From assembly GCF_017873715.1 (NCBI RefSeq), contig NZ_JAGGKM010000002.1:310001-374000 (forward strand): a DNA stretch of 64,000 bases, read 5' to 3'. This stretch comes from Cytobacillus luteolus. Lineage in GTDB: Bacteria > Bacillota > Bacilli > Bacillales > Bacillaceae_L. Shown one piece after another: positions 28,271-36,966 of the stretch; the first letter of the stretch is position 1; each line of letters starts with the position of its first letter. The notes beneath the pieces are model-generated. The model was not told the origin of the DNA. It made no database searches and was given only the letters and a program-made list of their open reading frames with translations. A program made the position numbers and the translations under genes.

Positions 28271-29276
28271 CTCCTCCGCCACGTGCTATGACGATTTCCC
28301 CTGCTTCTTCAAGCCTTCTAATTACTGCAACAATTCGAGATTGCGATTCTTCTACATCTCGTAATCGAACTGGTCCCATGTATTCCATTTCATCTTTAAA
28401 CGTATCCACCATTCGTTTAGACATATTTTTAAAGACGATTTCCTTTACTTCTTCACTTGCAACTTTAAGTGATAATAATAGATCCTCATTTTCAACATCT
28501 CGAATAACTCTTTGAATCGAACGATTGTCTAATGTAACAATATCTTCAAATACAAACATTCTTTTCTTAATCTCTTCAGCTAGTTCGGGATCCTGAATTT
28601 CTAATGCATCAAGAATTGTCCGTTCTGTACTTCTGTCAACTCCATTTAGCACTTCTACTACAGCCTCTATACCACCCGTTTGGGTATAGTCCTGTGTCAC
28701 AGTAGCAGATAGTTTTCTCTCGAGGATTTGTTCAACCTCATTAATAATTTCCGGTGAAGTACTATCCATGAGTGCAATTCTTCTTGCAATATCTGCTTGC
28801 ATTTCCTGTGGAAGCTCCGATAAAATCTGTCCTGCCTGAGTAGCATCCAAATAAGAAAGGATCAATGCAATCGTTTGTGGATGCTCATTTTGTATAAAAT
28901 TTAGAATTTGAGCAGGATCTGCTTTTCGTGCAAAGTCAAAAGGTTTAACTTGTAAAGAAGATGTAAGGCGGTTAATAATCGTTGCAGCTTGATCAGCACC
29001 TAATGCCTTCTCTAATACAGTCTTGGCATAACCTATTCCGCCTTGAGCAATATAGTCTTGTGCAAGAGCAATTTGATGAAACTCATCCATAATTTCTTCT
29101 TTTGCTGATGCATCTACCTTCCTTACCCCTGAAATCTCTAGTGTCAACTTTTCAATTTCTTCCTCTGATAGATGTTTATAGACAGAAGCAGAGACATCAG
29201 GTCCTAATGAGATTAAAAGAATGGCTGCTTTTTGTTTTCCGGATAGTCTAATGTCTTTATCTCTTTTTGCCACCAT
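28254..29276 (-). CDS. fliG: Flagellar motor switch protein FliG
   Basis: C-ring protein that contacts the stators and turns ion flow into torque. The 340-residue product closely follows B. subtilis FliG: LTGKQKAAILLISLG-type N-terminus (GKQKAAILLISLG), NEHPQTIALILSYLD in the middle, and the charged torque helix with NRSIQRVIRDVENEDLLLSLK at the C-terminal domain. A GGGGG Shine-Dalgarno precedes ATG 29276. Confidence 0.98.
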   Translation of the reverse strand: MVAKRDKDIRLSGKQKAAILLISLGPDVSASVYKHLSEEEIEKLTLEISGVRKVDASAKEEIMDEFHQIALAQDYIAQGGIGYAKTVLEKALGADQAATIINRLTSSLQVKPFDFARKADPAQILNFIQNEHPQTIALILSYLDATQAGQILSELPQEMQADIARRIALMDSTSPEIINEVEQILERKLSATVTQDYTQTGGIEAVVEVLNGVDRSTERTILDALEIQDPELAEEIKKRMFVFEDIVTLDNRSIQRVIRDVENEDLLLSLKVASEEVKEIVFKNMSKRMVDTFKDEMEYMGPVRLRDVEESQSRIVAVIRRLEEAGEIVIARGGGDDIIV

Positions 29277-29284
29277 TCTTCCCC

Positions 29285-30883
29285 CTAATCTTCAGCTAAC
29301 CAAGAGCGCAATAGTTTTGCGAAGTCCTCTGGTTTTTCCTTTGCCATTTTTTCAAGTTGTTTTCTGCGGACGGTTCCTTCAGTCTCTCTTTCGCGATTAA
29401 CATCTGGTACATTACCAATATACGACTGCTCCTCTTCTTCTTCTTCGAATTCAACAGAATCATCTGTCTTTCTCTTTCTAAGATTAAGGAATAGAAGAAG
29501 TAGAATTACGAGTACTAATCCACCACCAACAAAGTAAATCCAAATTGGAATTGTATTTACCACAGGTGTAGTGGTTGTTTCGACTTTCCCTTTAAATGGT
29601 TGAACAGATACAACTATCTTATCCTCGATATTCTGTTCAGTAAGTTGTGGTGTATTAACATCCTTATTTATCGTTGTACGGACAATGGTGCCAAGAATTT
29701 GTTTAATATCATCAACACTTTCCTGCGGTAAAGATTCTCTATTTTCGGCATCAGGTGGCTCGACCATTACCTGTATACCTAGGTCCCGGATTTTATAAGG
29801 GCTCTCTACAATTTCTTTTCGAATTCGATTTACATCATTGTTTATTCTCTCTTCAATCCGTTCATAGTCTCCATTACCTGTTGTACCATCTGCTGGGTAG
29901 TTTGTAATATCTGTTTCACCAGTTCCAACAACACCAGCTGCTTGTTGTCCGTTACCTGTAAAAGTTTCCGTAATACGTTCTACACTAATTTCAATCGCTT
30001 CATTATTTTCTCTATCAAAAGGTTCTACGATATTTTCCTCACGATTTTCCTGAGTAAAGTCAAGGTCTGCAGTTACTGAGACAACAACTTTATCTTGGCC
30101 CATCATTGTTCCAAGCATTTGCTGTACTTGTCGCTGGATATCTCGTTCAATTTCCTTTTTAATATCTAGCTGTGTTGAAATATCACCAACAAAAGAATTA
30201 TTTTTTTCACTTTCTAGATCAAAGTACTCAAAGTATTGATTGGTGATGACGATATTATCAGTGGGAAGGTTTGGAACACTTTTGGAAACTAGATGGTATA
30301 ACGAACTGATCTGCTGTTGATCAAATTTATACCCTGGCTTTGTGTTTAAAACAATGGAAGCACTGGCAGCTTCCTGACCACTTCCTACAAAGATGTTTTC
30401 TGGAGGAAGATTAATCATTACCCTCGCATCGTTAATCCCGTCGATTCCTTTCATGAGGCCTGCTAATTCATTTTGCATAGCTTCAAGCTTTAGTGTATTA
30501 AATTCATTATCCGTCATACCGAAACCAGCATTTTGACTAAAGAATGAGTAGTCTATACTTCCGCTATTCGGAATTCCTTCGGCTGCTAATTCCACTTTTA
30601 AAGTATCCACTACTTCAGTTGGAACACTTATTGTCGCCCCATTATCTGATATTTGAGAACTAATTCCCCTTGAATCAAGAGTAGCTTTTATTTGACCAGT
30701 TTCTTGTGGTGATAGATTACTATATAGAGGAACAAAGTTTTCTTTAGATGTGAGAATGGAAACTAGAACAACTACGAAAAGCAGGCCAATAATTGAACCT
30801 ACTACCAGCATCTTTAGTCCCTTTGAGCGACTTTGCCAATATTCAGTTGATTTATTTTTATATTGTATTAATTTTTCGTTCAT
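29285..30883 (-). CDS. fliF: Flagellar MS-ring protein FliF
   Basis: Membrane ring on which the basal body is built. The 532-residue product has a transmembrane segment near residues 27-47, the secretin-like periplasmic rings (FVPLYSNLSPQETGQIKATLD, GFGMTDNEFNTLKLEAMQNELA), a second transmembrane segment near 445-465, and a C-terminal FliG-binding tail (KEKPEDFAKLLRSWLAED). I use ATG 30883, six bases after GGGGG; a GTG just before it is also in frame. Confidence 0.97.
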   Translation of the reverse strand: MNEKLIQYKNKSTEYWQSRSKGLKMLVVGSIIGLLFVVVLVSILTSKENFVPLYSNLSPQETGQIKATLDSRGISSQISDNGATISVPTEVVDTLKVELAAEGIPNSGSIDYSFFSQNAGFGMTDNEFNTLKLEAMQNELAGLMKGIDGINDARVMINLPPENIFVGSGQEAASASIVLNTKPGYKFDQQQISSLYHLVSKSVPNLPTDNIVITNQYFEYFDLESEKNNSFVGDISTQLDIKKEIERDIQRQVQQMLGTMMGQDKVVVSVTADLDFTQENREENIVEPFDRENNEAIEISVERITETFTGNGQQAAGVVGTGETDITNYPADGTTGNGDYERIEERINNDVNRIRKEIVESPYKIRDLGIQVMVEPPDAENRESLPQESVDDIKQILGTIVRTTINKDVNTPQLTEQNIEDKIVVSVQPFKGKVETTTTPVVNTIPIWIYFVGGGLVLVILLLLFLNLRKRKTDDSVEFEEEEEEQSYIGNVPDVNRERETEGTVRRKQLEKMAKEKPEDFAKLLRSWLAED

Positions 30884-30938
30884 CACTAGCCCCCGGTTAT
30901 TAATCTTGTTTTCTCTCGATGCAGCTAATAACCGCTAT

Positions 30939-30964
30939 GTATAATTGCACCCGAGCAATTATAC
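30939..30964 (-). other. Intercistronic stem-loop at the end of fliE
   Basis: Perfect 10-bp inverted repeat GTATAATTGC/GCAATTATAC (30939-30948 with 30955-30964) with a 6-base loop. The minus-strand 5' arm includes the fliE TAA stop. No T-run follows, so it is more likely an mRNA stability or processing element than a terminator. Confidence 0.5.
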
Positions 30965-31258
30965 TTGCATCCTCATTACTTCTTGATAGGCTTCAATTAC
31001 TTTATTGCGAATTTCCATTGTAGCTGCCATTGTAACACTTGCTTTTTCAGCTGTAATCATAACTTGATGTAAGTCAACATTTTCACCTTTGGCAAGCTTA
31101 ACAGTCATTTCGTCAGATTTACTTTGGGTGTCGTTAACATTATTTATCGCATTTTTCAGCATAGAAGAAAAAGCTTGATGCGCTTCGTTAGGCGTAGTTA
31201 CCTTTTTTACAATTGGCGTGTTTGTTAATTGATTTGCTATTGAGATTTTATCAATCAT
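30959..31258 (-). CDS. fliE: Flagellar hook-basal body protein FliE
   Basis: Small adaptor between the MS ring and the rod, needed for export of rod proteins. The 99-residue product has the family C-terminus (KGENVDLHQVMITAEKASVTM and MEIRNKVIEAYQEVMRMQV). It is 10 bases after flgC. A stem-loop follows its stop before fliF. Confidence 0.95.
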   Translation of the reverse strand: MIDKISIANQLTNTPIVKKVTTPNEAHQAFSSMLKNAINNVNDTQSKSDEMTVKLAKGENVDLHQVMITAEKASVTMAATMEIRNKVIEAYQEVMRMQV

Positions 31259-31268
31259 CTTTTTTCAC

Positions 31269-31724
31269 CTATTTCCCTATTTCTAGTGCTTTCATTAACA
31301 TACCTTTTGTCGCATTTAGTACCGTAACGTTTGCTTCGTAAGACCGTGTAGCACTAATTAAATCCACCATTTCCTTTAAAGGGTCAACGTTAGGTAATTG
31401 AACATATCCCTCTTCATTTGCATCCGGATGATCTGGGTTATAAACTAATTTAAAAGGAGCCTCATCTTCTGCAATTTTTGTAACCTTTACTCCATTTCCA
31501 AGAGAGCTGCCATTATTAGCTACAGCAGTTTTTAGAAAGGATGAGAAATGGCCTGTATTCTCCTGTGTAACAACCATTTTTCTACGATAAGGTTGCCATT
31601 CTCCGTCCACAAATTTCCCACGAGTTGTATCAATATTAGCCATATTAGATGAAACAACATCCATCCTTAATCTTTGGGCAGTTAAAGCTGATGATGTTGT
31701 ATTTATACTATGAAAGATGGTCAT
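31269..31724 (-). CDS. flgC: Flagellar basal-body rod protein FlgC
   Basis: Proximal rod subunit. The 151-residue product starts MTIFHSINTTSSALTAQRLRMDVVSSNMANIDT, the rod motif, and ends with the complementary helix DLISATRSYEANVTVLNATKGML. It starts 2 bases after the flgB stop. Confidence 0.97.
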   Translation of the reverse strand: MTIFHSINTTSSALTAQRLRMDVVSSNMANIDTTRGKFVDGEWQPYRRKMVVTQENTGHFSSFLKTAVANNGSSLGNGVKVTKIAEDEAPFKLVYNPDHPDANEEGYVQLPNVDPLKEMVDLISATRSYEANVTVLNATKGMLMKALEIGK

Positions 31725-31726
31725 TC

Positions 31727-32122
31727 CTACTTCCCTCCTCTAATTACCGTTTTAAGAGAATTAAATTTACTTCCTATTCTGTCTGCAACAGCATTATAAT
31801 AAATTTGATTTTTAGCAAGTTCTGTCATTTCTTTATCTATATCCACATTGTTACCGTTATGGTTATATGAACTACTGTTTTTTGTAAAGACAGAGAAGCT
31901 TTTACTGTTAGTAGACTTAAAATCATAATGACGTATATCAGTTTTATTCGCCTGCATGGAATCTTTTAGTACTCTACTAAACTCAGAATTAAAACTAACA
32001 CTTTTTGTTTTATAATTCGGCGTATCTGAATTAGCAATATTATGTGAGATTACCTTCTGCTTAGCAGTTGAGTAATTCATCGCTTGTTCTAAAGTGGTTA
32101 TTGTACTGGAAAAAAGTTTCAA
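31727..32122 (-). CDS. flgB: Flagellar basal-body rod protein FlgB, TTG start
   Basis: Proximal rod subunit and first gene of the fla/che operon. From TTG 32122 the product is 131 residues, MKLFSSTITTLEQAMNYSTA, then KVISHNIANSDTPNYK, and ends with GNNVDIDKEMTELAKNQIYYN. The B. subtilis protein starts MDLFSGTI, which fits this TTG. An ATG five codons upstream (32137) has no ribosome-binding site, while GGGGGGA precedes the TTG by six bases. The Shine-Dalgarno lies inside a short hairpin that reaches the TTG. Confidence 0.95.
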   Translation of the reverse strand: MKLFSSTITTLEQAMNYSTAKQKVISHNIANSDTPNYKTKSVSFNSEFSRVLKDSMQANKTDIRHYDFKSTNSKSFSVFTKNSSSYNHNGNNVDIDKEMTELAKNQIYYNAVADRIGSKFNSLKTVIRGGK

Positions 32123-32137
32123 TGGAGGTCCCCCCAT
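32122..32137 (-). promoter_or_regulatory. Hairpin over the flgB Shine-Dalgarno
   Basis: The 16 bases ATGGGGGGACCTCCAT fold into a 6-bp stem (one G-T pair) with loop GGAC, and the last T is the first base of the TTG start. This would hide the ribosome-binding site. A GGA in a hairpin loop over a Shine-Dalgarno is the form of a CsrA-type site, but I have no further support for that. Confidence 0.45.
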
Positions 32138-32290
32138 AAAATTTCTACATATTTCGAATTATTATGACGTAATATGATTATTTTAATGAATTATGACACG
32201 TATGTCTATGGAACTTATAGAAAAACCTTCATTTTTCGACAAGATAGTTCTTTTTTCATACATATGCATAGTTTAAATGTAAGTACTCAT

Positions 32291-32319
32291 AAAAAAAAAG
32301 AAATGCTATCAACATTTCT
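32291..32319 (-). terminator. Terminator inside the fla/che leader
   Basis: A 7-bp stem AGAAATG/CATTTCT (32299-32305 with 32313-32319), 7-base loop, then nine T on the minus strand. It lies about 170 bases upstream of flgB. It could stop codY read-through or act as an attenuator of fla/che. Confidence 0.65.
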
Positions 32320-32335
32320 CATACCTTATAAATAT

Positions 32336-32348
32336 ATTATATGTCAAA
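32336..32348 (-). promoter_or_regulatory. Promoter-like TTGACA and TATAAT elements upstream of flgB
   Basis: On the minus strand a perfect TTGACA (32343-32348) is followed at once by TATAAT (32336-32341). They cannot serve the same promoter. TTGACA pairs at 18 bases with TATGAG (32319-32324), which overlaps the terminator stem; TATAAT lacks a good -35. One sigma-A start here is likely, but I cannot choose the elements. Confidence 0.35.
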
Positions 32349-32432
32349 CTTTTTGCATATTCACTGTTTTTCTTCAGGTTTCGACAATAAAATTTTTACC
32401 AGTACCCATTTATCCTTTATAAATCAATGTAA

Positions 32433-32465
32433 AAAAAGAAGACTGGTATGACCAATCTTCTTTTT
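32433..32465 (-). terminator. Terminator after codY
   Basis: Long stem AAAAAGAAGATTGGT/ACCAGTCTTCTTTTT with a 3-base loop and one G-T pair, ending in a T-run on the minus strand, 7 bases past the codY stop. The A- and T-flanked stem may work in both directions. Confidence 0.8.
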
Positions 32466-32471
32466 AAACGA

Positions 32472-33251
32472 TTAATTTGCTTTTAACTTAGATAATTCTA
32501 CTAAGAATTTATCATTTAGAACTTTGATATACGTTCCTTTCATCCCTAAGGAACGCGACTCAATAACTCCAGCACTTTCAAGCTTACGTAATGCATTTAC
32601 GATAACGGATCTTGTGATTCCTACTCGGTCAGCAATTTTACTAGCCACTAATAGTCCTTCGCTTCCGTTCAGCTCTTCAAAAATATGCTCAATTGCTTCT
32701 AACTCACTATACGATAATGAGCTAATTGCCATTTGAACAACAGCTTTACTTCTAGCTTCCTCTTCAATCTCCTCAGCCTTTTCACGGAGAATCTCCATTC
32801 CAACAACTGTTGCACCATATTCAGCAAGAATTAAATCATCATTTTCAAAAGATTGTTCTAAGCGAGATAATATTAGTGTACCTAAACGCTCTCCTCCACC
32901 AATGATTGGAACAATTGTTGTTAAACCGTTCTTAAATAACTCTCTGTTTTCAACAGGGAATGCAGTATATTCACTTTCTACGTCAAGGTTTGAAGATGTT
33001 TCTGGGATATTGAATAAGCTTTTTGTATACTCTTCTGGAAACTGACGATCTTCAAGCATCTTCTTCATACGCTCATTCTCAATTTGCTGATTAATAGCAA
33101 ATCCAAGTAATTTTCCTCTACGACTTAATACAAATACATTACATACGATAACATCACGTAATGTTTCAGCCATTTCCTTGAAGTTAACTGGTTTGCCAGC
33201 AGCCTTTTGTAACATTGAGTTAATCTTTCTTGTTTTTTCTAATAATGCCAT
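32472..33251 (-). CDS. codY: GTP- and branched-chain-amino-acid-sensing repressor CodY
   Basis: Global regulator of the change from growth to stationary phase. The 259-residue product has the N-terminal GAF domain that binds isoleucine/valine ([19 protein letters not shown] start) and a C-terminal winged helix ([24 protein letters not shown]). It is full length. In B. subtilis CodY also represses the fla/che promoter just downstream. Upstream is hslVU, with an 86-base gap. Confidence 0.98.
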   Translation of the reverse strand: MALLEKTRKINSMLQKAAGKPVNFKEMAETLRDVIVCNVFVLSRRGKLLGFAINQQIENERMKKMLEDRQFPEEYTKSLFNIPETSSNLDVESEYTAFPVENRELFKNGLTTIVPIIGGGERLGTLILSRLEQSFENDDLILAEYGATVVGMEILREKAEEIEEEARSKAVVQMAISSLSYSELEAIEHIFEELNGSEGLLVASKIADRVGITRSVIVNALRKLESAGVIESRSLGMKGTYIKVLNDKFLVELSKLKAN

Positions 33252-33337
33252 GGATAAATCCTCCTATTTACTTTTCAATTCCTTATATTGGTAGATCTTA
33301 ATTCAAGAATAATTCTTTTTAATGCTATGACAAGGAT

Positions 33338-34738
33338 TTATAAAATAAATTGACTTAAATCTTTGTTTTTAACAATAGTATTTAACTTTTCATCAACATA
33401 TTTTGAAGTAATTGTCACCGTACCCATCGAAATTTCAGGTGCCTCAAAAGATAAATCTTCTAACAATCTTTCCATAATTGTATGTAACCTTCTTGCACCA
33501 ATATTATCAGTATCTTGATTTACTTGGTATGCAATTTCAGCCAATCTACGAATAGCATCGTCAGAAAATTCTAGTTTTATACCTTCCGTTTCTAATAAAG
33601 CAATGTATTGTTTAAGTAATGCATTATCCGGTTCAACCAAAATTCTTACAAAGTCATCAACCGTTAGCTTTGTTAGTTCAACTCTAATCGGAAAACGCCC
33701 TTGTAGTTCTGGAATCAAATCAGATGGCTTAGCCATATGGAATGCACCAGCTGCGATAAACAAGACATGATCTGTTTTTACGGAACCATATTTTGTAACA
33801 ACCGTTGACCCTTCAACAATAGGCAAAATATCTCTTTGTACTCCTTCTCTAGAAACATCTGCAGAAGAAGATTGATTCTTACCAGCAATTTTGTCTATCT
33901 CATCAATAAAGATAATACCAGATTGCTCCGCTCTAAAAATCGCATCTTGGCTAACTTCATCCATATCAATCAATTTTGATGCTTCTTCAGTTGTAAGTAC
34001 CTTTCTTGCTTCTCTAACAGTAAGCTTTCTTTTTTTGCGTTTTTTTGGCATGAAATTACTAAGAGCATCCTGCATATTCATGCCCATCTGTTCCATACCT
34101 GAACCTTGAAGCATATCGAACATTGATGGCTGCTGTTCATCAACTTCAACTGTTACGTAATGATCTTCAAGTTCTCCAAGAGCAAGTTGATGGGTAATTC
34201 TCTTTCGTTTATCAGAAATACTTTCATCCTCTTTTATTGTTTCTGGCTCAGTTTGAACATTAGATTGACCGCCACCAAAAAGCATTTCTAGTGGGTTCTT
34301 ATACGCATTTTGCTTTTGTGGGGCAGGCACCAATAGCTCGACAATACGTTTGTTGGCATTCTCTTCTGCCTTCCCCATTACGCTATTCATCTTTTCTTCT
34401 TTAACTAACCTTATCGAGGTTTCAATTAAGTCCCGGACCATTGATTCTACATCTCGTCCTACATAACCAACCTCTGTAAACTTTGTTGCTTCGACCTTAA
34501 TAAACGGAGCACCTACTAGTTTTGCTAGCCTTCTTGCGATTTCGGTTTTCCCTACTCCTGTAGGACCAATCATTAAGATATTCTTGGGAACGATTTCATC
34601 CCGAAGTTGATCATTTAGTTTGCTACGGCGATAGCGATTTCTTAACGCAACTGCAACAGCCTTTTTAGCATCTCTTTGACCTACTATATATTGATCAAGC
34701 ATTTCAACAATTTGACGTGGAGTTAGATTATTTTTCAT
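33338..34738 (-). CDS. hslU: ATPase subunit HslU (ClpY) of the HslUV protease
   Basis: AAA+ unfoldase that feeds HslV. The 466-residue product has the N-terminal [30 protein letters not shown], Walker [14 protein letters not shown] (about 57-69), the inserted I domain (about 110-240), Walker [13 protein letters not shown] and the C-terminal domain ending in QFIL, the tail that inserts into HslV. It is 15 bases from hslV. Confidence 0.97.
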   Translation of the reverse strand: MKNNLTPRQIVEMLDQYIVGQRDAKKAVAVALRNRYRRSKLNDQLRDEIVPKNILMIGPTGVGKTEIARRLAKLVGAPFIKVEATKFTEVGYVGRDVESMVRDLIETSIRLVKEEKMNSVMGKAEENANKRIVELLVPAPQKQNAYKNPLEMLFGGGQSNVQTEPETIKEDESISDKRKRITHQLALGELEDHYVTVEVDEQQPSMFDMLQGSGMEQMGMNMQDALSNFMPKKRKKRKLTVREARKVLTTEEASKLIDMDEVSQDAIFRAEQSGIIFIDEIDKIAGKNQSSSADVSREGVQRDILPIVEGSTVVTKYGSVKTDHVLFIAAGAFHMAKPSDLIPELQGRFPIRVELTKLTVDDFVRILVEPDNALLKQYIALLETEGIKLEFSDDAIRRLAEIAYQVNQDTDNIGARRLHTIMERLLEDLSFEAPEISMGTVTITSKYVDEKLNTIVKNKDLSQFIL

Positions 34739-34753
34739 GAATGAAATCCCTCC

Positions 34754-35296
34754 TTATAGCTCTTCGACAATAATATTTTCGTTCGTATAAACACAAATTT
34801 CACCAGCAATCTCTAATGAAGCCTTAGCTATTTCTACCGCAGTCAAATGTTCTCCTGAGTATTTCTTCAGCGCACGACCTGCCGACAATGCATAATTACC
34901 CCCTGAACCAATTGCTAGGATCCCATCATCAGGCTCAATCACTTCACCTGTGCCAGATACAAGTAAAAGATCCTTTCTATCCATAACAATTAACATTGCT
35001 TCAAGCTTTCTTAATACTTTGTCACTACGCCATTCTTTAGCAAGTTCAACAGCAGCTCTTTGGAGATTACCATTGTATTCTTCTAATTTCCCTTCAAACA
35101 TCTCAAATAAAGTAAACGCATCTGCGACCGAACCAGCAAATCCAGCTAAAACTTTCCCTTGAAAGATTCTTCGCACTTTACGGGCTGTATGTTTCATTAC
35201 TACTGCATTACCAAAAGTTACTTGACCGTCACCTGACATTGCACATTGCCCTTTATGATGTATTGCAAAAATCGTTGTTGCGTGAAACGTAGACAT
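34754..35296 (-). CDS. hslV: HslV (ClpQ/CodW) peptidase subunit
   Basis: Proteasome-like peptidase of the HslUV complex. The 180-residue product begins [16 protein letters not shown]. In B. subtilis the N-terminal Ser (after Met removal), not Thr, is the nucleophile; here too Ser2 leads. [22 protein letters not shown] and [14 protein letters not shown] are intact. AGAGGAGG precedes the ATG. In B. subtilis codV lies immediately upstream; here it is missing. Confidence 0.96.
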   Translation of the reverse strand: MSTFHATTIFAIHHKGQCAMSGDGQVTFGNAVVMKHTARKVRRIFQGKVLAGFAGSVADAFTLFEMFEGKLEEYNGNLQRAAVELAKEWRSDKVLRKLEAMLIVMDRKDLLLVSGTGEVIEPDDGILAIGSGGNYALSAGRALKKYSGEHLTAVEIAKASLEIAGEICVYTNENIIVEEL

Positions 35297-35553
35297 TATT
35301 CTCGACCTCCTCTAAGAAAAACTGCACCCAAGATTAGGGTTGACATGAAATATGTATTGGTTAGAGCGTTTTCGAAAACCTCATGCTTGTATGATCCTCT
35401 TCTTCGACGACAATTGTATATTTTAATCCTTTTTATGAGTTTGTAAAGACTGAAAAGATAAATGTAACGAAACATTCATATTTTCCAATATTTTCACCTC
35501 ACAAAGGCTACTAAATAGTATCACAATTTAGTAGCCCTTGCAAACAATTTCTC
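35297..35553 (-). other. Gap where codV/xerC is expected, with mini-ORF and palindrome
   Basis: 257 bases between trmFO and hslV without a recombinase gene. On the minus strand GAGGTG (35495-35500) precedes a TTG (35486-35488) that opens a 21-codon frame, MENMNVSLHLSFQSLQTHKKD, ended by TAA at 35423. B. subtilis CodV also begins MEN; the match is too short to prove kinship. A perfect 12-bp palindrome GTTTTCGAAAAC lies at 35368-35379. TTTACA-17-AAAATA just upstream of it may be a promoter for hslVU-codY. Confidence 0.4.
35506..35536 (-). terminator. Hairpin after trmFO
   Basis: Perfect 11-bp stem GGCTACTAAAT/ATTTAGTAGCC (35506-35516 with 35526-35536), 9-base loop. Only TTT follows on the minus strand before TGTGAGGTG, so termination would be weak. 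It ends just before the mini-ORF ribosome-binding site. Confidence 0.55.
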
Positions 35554-36858
35554 TTATTTTTTTATAAAATTCTGAATTGTTTTTAATGCTCTATCAGCAT
35601 ACTGTTCATAACGCTCTTGTTTATTTTTGATTTTTCGATCAAGATCTGGAAATAAGCCAAAATTCGCATTCATAGGCTGAAAGTTCTTTGAGCTGGTAGA
35701 GGTAATATATCTAGCCATACTTCCTATTGCCGTCTCAGGTGGAAAAGTTAATAATTCATTTCCTAAAACATGGTTAGCAGCGTTTATTCCTGCAACTAAC
35801 CCTGAAGCAGCCGATTCAACATAACCTTCCACACCGGTCATTTGACCCGCAAAGAATAAGTCTTCTCTGTCTTTATATTGGTATGTTGGTTTTAATAAGC
35901 TCGGTGAATTGATAAACGTATTTCGATGCATAACTCCGTATCGTACAATTTCTGCATTCTCTAACCCAGGAATCAAACGAATAACTTCTTTTTGTGGGCC
36001 CCACTTTAAATGGGTTTGAAATCCTACAATATTATATAATGTACCAGCAGCATCGTCCTGTCTAAGTTGAACAACTGCATATGGTCTCTTCCCTGTTTTA
36101 GGGTCCTCTAAACCAACGGGCTTCATCGGGCCAAAAAGTAATGTTTTCTTCCCTCGATTTGCCATTACTTCGACTGGCATACAACCTTCAAAAAAGATTT
36201 CCTTCTCAAATTCCTTTAAAGGGACTGTCTCAGCAGTTGTTAATGCTTCATAAAATCGATCAAATTCCTCTTCCGTCATTGGACAATTAAGATATGCGGC
36301 TTCTCCCTTATCATACCTAGACTTAAGGTAAACCTTATCCATATCAATACTATCTTTTTCAAGAATGGGTGCAGCTGCATCGTAGAAATATAGATAATCT
36401 TCCCCTGTTAGCTCTCTTAATTGATTTGATAACGCCTGGGAAGTCAAAGGCCCTGTTGCAATGATTGTAGTTCCTTTAGGTATCTCAGTAATTTCTTCAT
36501 TAAATACTGTAACATTTGGATGGTTTTTAACTCTTTCTGTTACATTTCCTGCAAATTCATGACGATCTACAGCCAATGCTCCTCCAGCTGGAACTGCACA
36601 AGCATCTGCAGAGCTTATTATTACAGAGTCTAGGTAACGCATTTCTTCTTTCAAAACGCCAACTGCATTTGTTAATGAATTTCCTCGTAAAGAATTACTA
36701 CAAACTAATTCTGCAAATTTATCTGTATGGTGAGCTGGCGTTTGCTTTACAGGTCTCATTTCATATAAATGAACTTTTACTCCTCTTTTCGCTACTTGCC
36801 AGGCTGCTTCGCTACCAGCCAATCCTGCTCCTATTACATTTACAAAAACATCATTCAT
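35554..36858 (-). CDS. trmFO: Folate- and FAD-dependent tRNA (uracil-54) methyltransferase TrmFO
   Basis: Makes 5-methyluridine at position 54 of tRNA with methylene-tetrahydrofolate and FADH2. The 434-residue product has the FAD-binding [11 protein letters not shown] (10-20), [14 protein letters not shown], the catalytic Cys53 in [12 protein letters not shown], and the second Cys in [13 protein letters not shown] (about 225). Older names are gid and gidA-like. It follows topA after a terminator. Confidence 0.97.
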   Translation of the reverse strand: MNDVFVNVIGAGLAGSEAAWQVAKRGVKVHLYEMRPVKQTPAHHTDKFAELVCSNSLRGNSLTNAVGVLKEEMRYLDSVIISSADACAVPAGGALAVDRHEFAGNVTERVKNHPNVTVFNEEITEIPKGTTIIATGPLTSQALSNQLRELTGEDYLYFYDAAAPILEKDSIDMDKVYLKSRYDKGEAAYLNCPMTEEEFDRFYEALTTAETVPLKEFEKEIFFEGCMPVEVMANRGKKTLLFGPMKPVGLEDPKTGKRPYAVVQLRQDDAAGTLYNIVGFQTHLKWGPQKEVIRLIPGLENAEIVRYGVMHRNTFINSPSLLKPTYQYKDREDLFFAGQMTGVEGYVESAASGLVAGINAANHVLGNELLTFPPETAIGSMARYITSTSSKNFQPMNANFGLFPDLDRKIKNKQERYEQYADRALKTIQNFIKK

Positions 36859-36927
36859 CTTTTAATTGCCTCCATCTCTAATGCCTTTACTTCTATTATG
36901 GTAATCGCGAAAACAGTTATACAACAT

Positions 36928-36958
36928 AAAAGTGGTGAGCACAATTCGAGCCCACCAC
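36928..36958 (-). terminator. Terminator after topA
   Basis: Stem GTGGTGGGC/GCTCACCAC (36950-36958 with 36932-36940, one G-T pair), 9-base loop, followed on the minus strand by TTTTATG. It lies 9 bases past the topA stop. Confidence 0.75.
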
Positions 36959-36966
36959 AGAATTAA

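Larger units (their letters stand above)
32227..32387 (-). repeat. Pair of 16-bp direct repeats in the fla/che leader
   Basis: CTTCATTTTTCGACAA (32227-32242) and CTTCAGGTTTCGACAA (32372-32387) differ at two bases, in the same orientation, 145 bp apart. They flank the promoter-like TTGACA/TATAAT and the internal terminator. They may be binding sites for a regulator of the operon. The rest of the 334-bp codY-flgB gap (32138-32471) is AT-rich and holds no gene; I see no clear sigma-D promoter in it. Confidence 0.5.

Noticed and set aside
32138-32430. Sigma-D promoter upstream of flgB
   Set aside because: I found no TAAA followed at 14-16 bases by a GCCGATAT-like element; TAAA sequences occur but without a matching -10.
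36576-36881. 101-codon Leu-rich plus-strand frame at the start of trmFO
   Set aside because: Composition is that of a reverse-strand shadow, and trmFO is intact here.
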